64,000 nt of DNA from positions 5,715,664 through 5,779,663 of the forward strand of contig CM068325.1 of NCBI GenBank assembly GCA_034766995.1, given 5' to 3'. Position numbers and translations under genes: made by a program. This stretch comes from Acanthacorydalis orientalis. Its lineage: Eukaryota; Arthropoda; Insecta; Megaloptera; Corydalidae. The notes beneath the pieces were generated by a model. The model searched no databases and had not been told where the DNA came from. It was given only the letters and a program-made list of their open reading frames with translations. Below, piece after piece: positions 57,950 through 64,000 of the stretch. How positions within the stretch are numbered: position 1 is the first letter of the stretch; every line of letters starts with the position of its first letter.

Positions 57950-58330
57950 GAAAAACGTGTCTGAGAGTTGTCGAAAAGTCGACACTTACAAAAAGCGTTC
58001 GTACGGACGGCCCTGCCGCTTGTAAAATTTGAAAAAAATATATATCATAGAGGATTTAATCCTCTTTCGAACGGTGTATCTAGTTTTAAGATTTAGATTC
58101 GAATTGGTCGAGATATTTGAAAAAAACGCGCGAAATCCGTTCGAGAATTGTCGAAAAGTCGACTCTTTTACAAAAACCGTCCGTACGGACGGCCCTGTCG
58201 CTTGTAAAATTTGAAAAAAATATATAATGTAGAAGATTTAATCCTCTTCCGAACGATGTATCGGGTTTTGAGATTTAGATCCGAATCGGCCGAGATGTTC
58301 GAAAAAGAAAACGCGCGGAATCGATTTGAG
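57950..58330 (-). repeat. ~182-bp repeat, two copies, inverted relative to 59.0-60.1 kb
   Basis: CGCTTGTAAAATTTGAAAAA occurs near 58,017 and 58,199, 182 bp apart. Each copy also has AGGATTTAATCCTCTT and AGAATTGTCGAAAAGTCGAC-like blocks. The reverse complement of TATACACCGTTCGAAAG from the 59-60 kb array is found here as CTTTCGAACGGTGTAT, so the two arrays are one family in opposite orientation. Confidence 0.8.
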
Positions 58331-58716
58331 ATGAGAGTAGGGCTTCATTGAAAGCCGGCAGCGCAGACGGACTCGCAAATCTCGATCCGTCCCCATCTCT
58401 GTCGATTCGGAACCGAATCGAACACGCGCTAACGTTCCTCTCCCGTTACAGGTCCGGCCGACGACCGCGTCGAACCATGCCGTCCGATCGAGTGATCCGC
58501 TCGAGCGTCGAACCGCCGCCCTGTCCGAAGAGAGACGCCGCACACTGTGATCTATAGATCGGTCGTGTGTTCGTGATTCATAAATAGACAAATGGATTTT
58601 CGTTTGAAACTCGAATAGTGCCGGTTCGGTGCAAGTGATCAGTGCGTCTTTTTTAAAAAAAAATCACAATCGATGAAACATGTGAGAGAGTGAGTGAGTG
58701 AGACTCTGTCGAAAAG
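58331..58716 (+). promoter_or_regulatory. Candidate 5' UTR exon upstream of the 58,717 start codon
   Basis: A polypyrimidine-type acceptor CTCCCGTTACAG ends at 58,451, so an exon could start at 58,452 and run through the start codon to 58,806. No other coding signal is present. Confidence 0.45.
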
Positions 58717-58806
58717 ATGAGCGAGGCGAGTGTCGAGAGTCTCGACGAATTCGAAGACACGGTCGACAGTAACGGGAATGCCGGCACGAGGAAGCCGTTC
58801 ATACGG
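58717..58806 (+). CDS. First coding exon of an unidentified gene (30 codons)
   Basis: ATG in AAAGATGAG context opens a 30-codon segment, MSEASVESLDEFEDTVDSNG followed by NAGTRKPFIR. It is cut exactly between codons by a good donor (CGG/GTGAGT) at 58,807. The peptide is acidic and Ser/Glu-rich at the start and basic at the end. I do not recognise the family. Downstream exons are not visible in the remaining 5 kb, so the gene probably extends past the window with a large first intron. The exon sits between the two inverted ~182-bp arrays. Confidence 0.5.
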
Positions 58807-59029
58807 GTGAGTGCATCGTCCTTTTTTTTTCTTTCTTTCTTTTCCGTCTCTCTCTTCCGCGATTTCGAGGCCGCACGGTCGATTTCTCGCTGTCACTGAC
58901 TTCCGGGACGCCCGTCGAAGAAGAGGAAATGGTTTTCGACGCGGCCGTCGAGCGTGCCGTGGAAAATGCGACCGCCGCGGCCCGGTCGTGGACGGCCTTG
59001 GAATAACAAACCGATCGGACCCGGTCCTG

Positions 59030-60110
59030 AAACGTGTCAGGACAATTTCTTGTGGATTTCTCGGCCGGCTACGATCGGAACTTGGAAAATCTATACACCG
59101 TTCGAAAGGGTATTAAATCCTCTATGTGTGGTATTTTTTTCGGAATTTTAAACCGGCAGGCCCGTCTCTAGCGACGTCCTGAAAAAGGACATTAATTTTT
59201 CGACAATTCCGGAAAACGTTCTTCGTATTTTTGTGTGATTTTCTCGGTTGATTCGTATCGAAACCTAAAAAATCTATACACCATTCGAAAGAGTATTAAA
59301 TTCTCTGTTTGGAATATTTTTTTCGGAATTTTAAACCGACAGGCCCGTCTCTAGCAATGTCCTGAAAAAAGACATTATTTTTCGAATTTTCTGTAATTTT
59401 CTCGGTTGATTCGTATCGAAACCTAAAAAATCTATACACCATTCGAAAGGGTATTAAATCCTCTATTTGGGGTATTTTTTTCGGAATTTCAAACCGACAG
59501 GCCCGTCTCCAGCGACGTCTCGAAAATGGACACTACTCTTTCGACAATTCCGGAAAACGTTATTCGAGTTTTCTGCGATTTTCTCGGTTGATTCGTATCG
59601 AAACCTAAAAAATCTATACACCATTCGAAAGGGTATTAAATCCTCTATTTGGGGTATTTTTTTCGGAATTTTAAACCGACAGGCCCGTCTCCAGCGACGT
59701 CTTGAAAAAGGGCATTAGTTTTTCGACAATTCCGGAAAACGTTATTCGAGTTTTCTACGATTTTCTCGGTTGATTCGTATCGAAACCTAAAAAATCTATA
59801 CACCATTCGAAAGGGTATTAAATCCTCTATTTGAGGTATTTTTTTCGGAATTTTAAACCGGCAGGCCCGTCTCTAGCGACGTCCTGAAAAAGGACATTAC
59901 TCTTTCGACAATTCCGGAAAACGTTATTCGAGTTTTCTGCGATTTTCTCGGTTGATTCGTATCGAAACCTAAAAAATCTATACACCGTTCGAAAGGGTAT
60001 TAAATCCTCTATTTGTGGTATTTTTTTCGGAATTTCAAACCGACAGGCCCGTCTCCAGCGACGTCTCGAAAACGGACACTACTCTTTCGACAATTCCGGT
60101 CAGGAACGTT
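59030..60110 (+). repeat. ~182-bp tandem repeat, about 6 copies
   Basis: The anchor GAAAGGGTATTAAATCCTCT (or a close variant) occurs near 59,104, 59,287, 59,445, 59,627, 59,809 and 59,991. Spacing is 182-183 bp, with one short unit of about 158 bp. Units also share AAACCGACAGGCCCGTCTC, GACAATTCCGGAAAACGTT and GATTCGTATCGAAACCTAAA. Confidence 0.92.
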
Positions 60111-60316
60111 CTCCGCCTTACATTTCTACTTCATTTCATTTATTTGCACTTGCATATATCACTGGCGGTGCGGGAGAGAGACACGAACACGCGCGCGGGC
60201 ACACGGATCCTTCGGATCCGTGTGTCCGTCTCTGTCCTGCTCCGTCGGACCGGCTTCACGCTCTGCCGCTCGTCCGGTCGAATCGACCGTAGATTACATC
60301 CGAAAAGGATATCTCT

Positions 60317-60350
<34 letters not shown>

Positions 60351-60540
60351 GTAATTAACACGTTGCGAAAGACGGCATGAAGATGGAATGTGTGTGATAA
60401 TGTGTACGGTTCTTCGATCGACTGTTGTTGTTGTTGCGAATTTTGGGACAAGGCCGCGCGGCGGTCCGCACGCGCGTCCATCTTGGATGTGGATAGACGG
60501 CGCTCGGGATCGAGACTGCGAACGCGTTTCCAGGATTAAT
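60111..60540. other. CpG-rich patch with (GT)n, no gene recognised
   Basis: (GT)n at 60,319-60,347. A short inverted repeat GGATCC-TTCGGATCC lies near 60,204. No supported frame. Confidence 0.4.
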
Positions 60541-60565
60541 ACACACATGTATCTATCTCTATCTA

Positions 60566-60664
<99 letters not shown>

Positions 60665-60665
60665 G

Positions 60666-60699
<34 letters not shown>

Positions 60700-60714
60700 A
60701 TGTGTGTGTGTGAA
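60541..60714. repeat. Long (TA)n microsatellite
   Basis: TCTATCTA variants lead into about 130 bp of TA, with TG interruptions and a terminal (GT)n. Confidence 0.95.
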
Positions 60715-61194
60715 GGGACTTTCCGGCCACGTCCGCCGATCAAGCAACCGCCGCCCGTACGCACACACTTACGGTATCCGCACGACGCAGCACACTCGCC
60801 GAACAATCCCCATACCGGCTCATTCCTCCATACATCTCGCACTCTCTCTCTCTCGCTCGCTCGCACCGCCGACTAATCTGCATCTGACGAGGGCAGTCGA
60901 ACGAGAAGATCTCGTTTGGCGAATTCTCATGCCGGTTTCCTGTTCGCAGAACAGAACAGAACACGATCCGACGTTGTGTGAAACCTAACTGTTCGCTTAC
61001 CATGCCTGTGTGTGCCTGTGTGTGTGCGTTAATTGAATGGAATTGTTTGTGCCTCGCATTGAGCGCGATCTGACCGAACTGCCGGTCTGACCGATCGTAC
61101 GTGCAGACCGGATACGGACAGGAAACCGACAATAAAGCGGGTACAGGTTTTCTGAATGTTTCGGCGCGGCCGGCCGGGCGCCGTTCCGTGCGGG

Positions 61195-61510
61195 TCTCTC
61201 GACCGGATCCGTCCTCTGGGAATCTGTATCAGAGTGTGTTTCGACCGTACAGACACTGAAATCATCTACAAGGACTTTAAAACGGGCTCGAATCGACAGG
61301 AACGTCGAACGACGCACCAGGAAAGAAACCGAAAGCCTGATCAGTTCCAGTTTCATCGGCCGGGATCTCTGGCTCGCCTCGTGCGTCCCGTCCTTGTTTT
61401 TAGACCGGATTCTTCCTCCGGGAATCTTCTTTAGAGTGTGTTACGACCGTACGGACACTGAAATCATCTCCGACGGTTCTAGAACGGGCTCGAATTGACA
61501 GGAACGTCGC
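61195..61510 (+). repeat. ~200-bp direct duplication
   Basis: GACCGGATCCGTCCTCTGGGAATCT (near 61,200) reappears as GACCGGATTCTTCCTCCGGGAATCT (near 61,402). Both copies continue with AGAGTGTGTT, CGACCGTAC, GACACTGAAATCATCT and GGGCTCGAAT-GACAGGAACGTCG. Confidence 0.88.
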
Positions 61511-62550
61511 GCCGGTGAAGAAGTCTGTCCGGCGCGGCGACTACTGTTGACGTCCGCACGGCACGCTGCGGATTCTCTCGTCGGACGCGGCCGGTCTCGT
61601 TCTAGCGCGCGGACGTCCGCGTGCGTCTCACTCTCTCCCTCTCCCTCCGACCGCGTTTACAAGCCGGGCTCGGCCGCGTTTTAGAGAATACGAAAACAAT
61701 TAATAAACATTTCACACGGCGTGCGAGATCCGTCAATTACCATACACGGCGCGTTCGTACACACACACACACAACACACATATATATATATATATATATA
61801 TACAGAGAGAGAGAGAGAGAGATAAGCCACGCTTAGACTGATCCGCGTGCATGCAGGACAGAGACGCATTCACAAGAGAGAAGCGGCGACACGATCGCCG
61901 CCGCCGCCGTCCGAACAATGTCTATTGTGTTTCGTTCCGATGGGGCAAAGACCTCCCGAAACCGAGATCTTTGCCCTTCTGTGCGCCGCCGCCATCGCCG
62001 CGTTTCGGGAAAGAGCTGCGCCCGCGGTCGCGTTTCGGTCGGCCGCGCGGACTTGTCCTCTTAAAGGGCCAGGTGCGCCTGCGATCTCTATGTGTATATA
62101 TATATATTCTCTCGAATCTCTCCCTTATGCGCTGTCCAGGAACGGACGCGGTTCTCTTCCCCTCCCGAACAGTCCCGTCGACTGCCGCACGCTCGCGAGA
62201 GAAGCGCGCGGGAGTCGCACGAGTCGTCCGCCCGCTTCCGTTTCCGTCGCCGGACGCGCCGCTCGCTCGCACGAACCGGCCTGAACCCGACGTCCCGGTC
62301 CGTTTTCCATCGCGCGCTCGGATCCGTTCCGTCGCGTCCGTCTACTGTTTGTTTGTTTGTTTGTCTGTCTGTTTTTTCTCCGCGCCGCCGCCGCTCGGCT
62401 TTTCTTCACGGCACGCTGCGTTTCTTGCAACAGTCCGCCGCCTCGGACGGTACGGGGGCTCCCCCACCCGGTCCGTCTCGCTCGTCGACGCGCCCTCCCT
62501 ACGGTTTCCTGCGTGAAATTCTTTTATACGACGACACCGCTTTCACACTT
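61511..62550. other. CpG-rich sequence with microsatellites, no gene recognised
   Basis: (CA)n(TA)n(GA)n at 61,757-61,822. From about 61,880 to 62,520 the sequence is CpG-rich with long but featureless frames on both strands. It could hold a promoter or island, but nothing specific supports that. Confidence 0.35.
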
Positions 62551-63150
62551 GTATATATATATATATATATGTATATATGAATGTGTGTGCGTGTCGACCT
62601 GTGTTCCGAATGCACGTCTGGTGCGTGCGAGTACCGCCGATCCGTTCTCTCGAGCGGCCGCCAGCGGAGCGCGTCGCAGCAGCGAGACGGCGGAGCCTCT
62701 CACTCGTCCATCCGCACCCGGCTCACACAGTTCCGTGCCGACCTGCCGACGATCCACACTCACCGTTTCGGCCATCGGCCATACCGTCACTCGACGACGA
62801 CGACTACGGCGACGCTCTGTGCTCAGTGTTGTGCGCGCGGGTGGCTGTGCTCTCCCAGGTCGCGAGGAACGCGCGTCCTCGTCCCCGTCAAAAGGTGTGT
62901 GTGTGTGTGTGCGTGTGCGTTCGCACGTTTCGATCGAGGTGTCCGCGGGTCGCGCGTTCCGTCCCGTGTCCGGGGATCCGCGCGGCGACGTTCCCGATCA
63001 TCCGAACGGGCGACCGGGACGTCCGTGCGTGTCCCGTGGAACGGCCGGGACGGCCGCGCTCGTGCCTGGAAATTTTGTGTGGCACTGGGCGATTCTGTCG
63101 GGGAGGATATCTGAGGATCGAATCTCTGGAATGATCTAAACTCGTTTTAG
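62551..63150 (+). promoter_or_regulatory. CpG-rich block with donor-like end
   Basis: After a short (TA)n tract, a CpG-rich stretch ends near 62,894 in CCCGTCAAAAG/GTGTGTGTG, another donor-like junction entering a (GT)n run. It may be one more alternative first exon. Confidence is low. Confidence 0.25.
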
Positions 63151-63151
63151 G

Positions 63152-63245
<94 letters not shown>
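63151..63245. repeat. (TA)n microsatellite
   Basis: About 95 bp of pure TA. Confidence 0.95.
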
Positions 63246-63248
<3 letters not shown>

Positions 63249-63710
63249 TTCTTTATCCGTTTACTCATATTTTTCTTTATTCAGTTACTTATTTTCTTCT
63301 TTATCCCGTTTGTTTATTTTCTTCTTTATACGTTTATTTATTTCATTTTTTTATAATTTTGTTCATTTTCTTCTTTATCCCGTTTGTTTGTTTTCTTTTT
63401 ATCCCGTTTGTTTATTTTATTTTCTTCTTTATCCGTCTATTTATTTATTTTCTTCTTTATCCGTTTATTTATTTATTTTTTTCTTTATCCGTTTGTTTAT
63501 ATCGTTTTTTATCATTTTATTTATTTTCTTTTTTATCAGTTTATTTATTTTCTTTTTATCCCGTTTATTTATTTTCTTTTTTATCTCGTTTATTTATTTT
63601 CTTCTTTATCCGTTTGTTTATATCGTTTTTTATCATTTTATTTATTTCTTTTTTATCAGTTTATTTATTTTCTTCTTTATTCTTCTATATATTTACCTCT
63701 CCTTTTCTTC
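63246..63710 (+). repeat. T-rich minisatellite, irregular ~25-60 bp units
   Basis: Units of the type TTCTTCTTTATCCGTTTGTT followed by TATTT recur across about 460 bp, almost free of G on this strand. A block holding GTTTGTTTATATCGTTTTTT recurs about 122 bp apart (near 63,490 and 63,612). The Phe/Tyr-rich frames here are artefacts. Confidence 0.85.

Positions 63711-63782
<72 letters not shown>
63711..63782. repeat. (TA)n microsatellite
   Basis: About 70 bp of TA with one CA interruption. Confidence 0.95.
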
Positions 63783-63785
<3 letters not shown>

Positions 63786-64000
63786 AATATGACTCCAGTG
63801 ATTCCGAAACAGTGCCTGTACGGTTCGTTTTTCGAGGTGAATGGTGGCGCCGGACAGAGATGTGTACGATCGTGTGCTCCGGCACGACAGTGCAGTGTTT
63901 GTAAACAGTTTCCTGCGTGTGTTCGTTCGTTAACGTTCTCAGTGATTAGTTCATATCCTAATATGCGAATGAAACGAATAAATACATACACATATAGCGA

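Noticed and set aside
63310..63792. 160-codon Phe/Tyr-rich frame resembling a membrane protein
   Set aside because: It is an artefact of the T-rich minisatellite and TA tract.

Overview
The window is nuclear DNA from a metazoan, most likely an arthropod and probably an insect. The coding genes are split by many short GT-AG introns (about 45-100 bp). Exons are rich in CpG, so methylation-driven CpG loss is not evident. Mariner-family debris, long (TA)n tracts and several satellite families are present. The anillin N-terminus (MDDFTQ joined to RMLARA) and the NRF1/erect-wing-type protein fit arthropods. No species can be named from the sequence alone.

Layout. Positions 1-20.2 kb are gene-poor and built from tandem repeat families: ~174 bp (0.2-0.85 kb), ~346 bp made of two ~173-bp halves (1.7-3.0 kb), ~142 bp (3.8-5.2 kb), ~174 bp (5.6-6.2 kb), ~101 bp (6.2-7.05 kb), and a long homogeneous 181/182-bp satellite (7.45-16.90 kb, 52 copies plus a partial one). 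After that comes a mariner 3' remnant, then the ~142-bp family again in inverted orientation (17.3-18.3 kb), then a 5'-truncated mariner transposase. A rhodopsin-class GPCR gene follows (20.3-26.0 kb). Its two large introns hold two more arrays, ~181 bp and ~326 bp, and its TM1 exon was not found.

Positions 27.7-51.7 kb are a compact gene block: GMPPA (+), an unidentified 65-residue protein (+), an intronless NRF1/erect-wing-like gene (-), anillin (+, 17 coding exons), RAD23 (+, 7 exons), SPT5 (+, 18 exons) and CSE1L/exportin-2 (+, 18 exons). For the five genes reconstructed end to end (GMPPA, anillin, RAD23, SPT5, CSE1L) the exon lengths sum to multiples of three and give proteins of about 427, 1344, 358, 1122 and 972 residues. 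The genes act in general cell functions: GDP-mannose supply, cytokinesis, ubiquitin/DNA repair shuttling, transcription elongation, importin-alpha export and nuclear-gene regulation. They are not an operon; they are neighbours with their own promoters and polyadenylation signals.

Positions 51.7-64 kb look like the 5' part of another large gene: CpG-rich islands ending in splice donors, (TA)n/(CA)n/(GA)n tracts, and one convincing first coding exon (58,717-58,806). That exon lies between two inverted arrays of one ~182-bp repeat family. The most unusual features are the recurring inverted pairs of satellite arrays, the mosaic 181-bp satellite, long perfect palindromes at or inside the arrays, and an intronless NRF1-like gene in an intron-rich neighbourhood.
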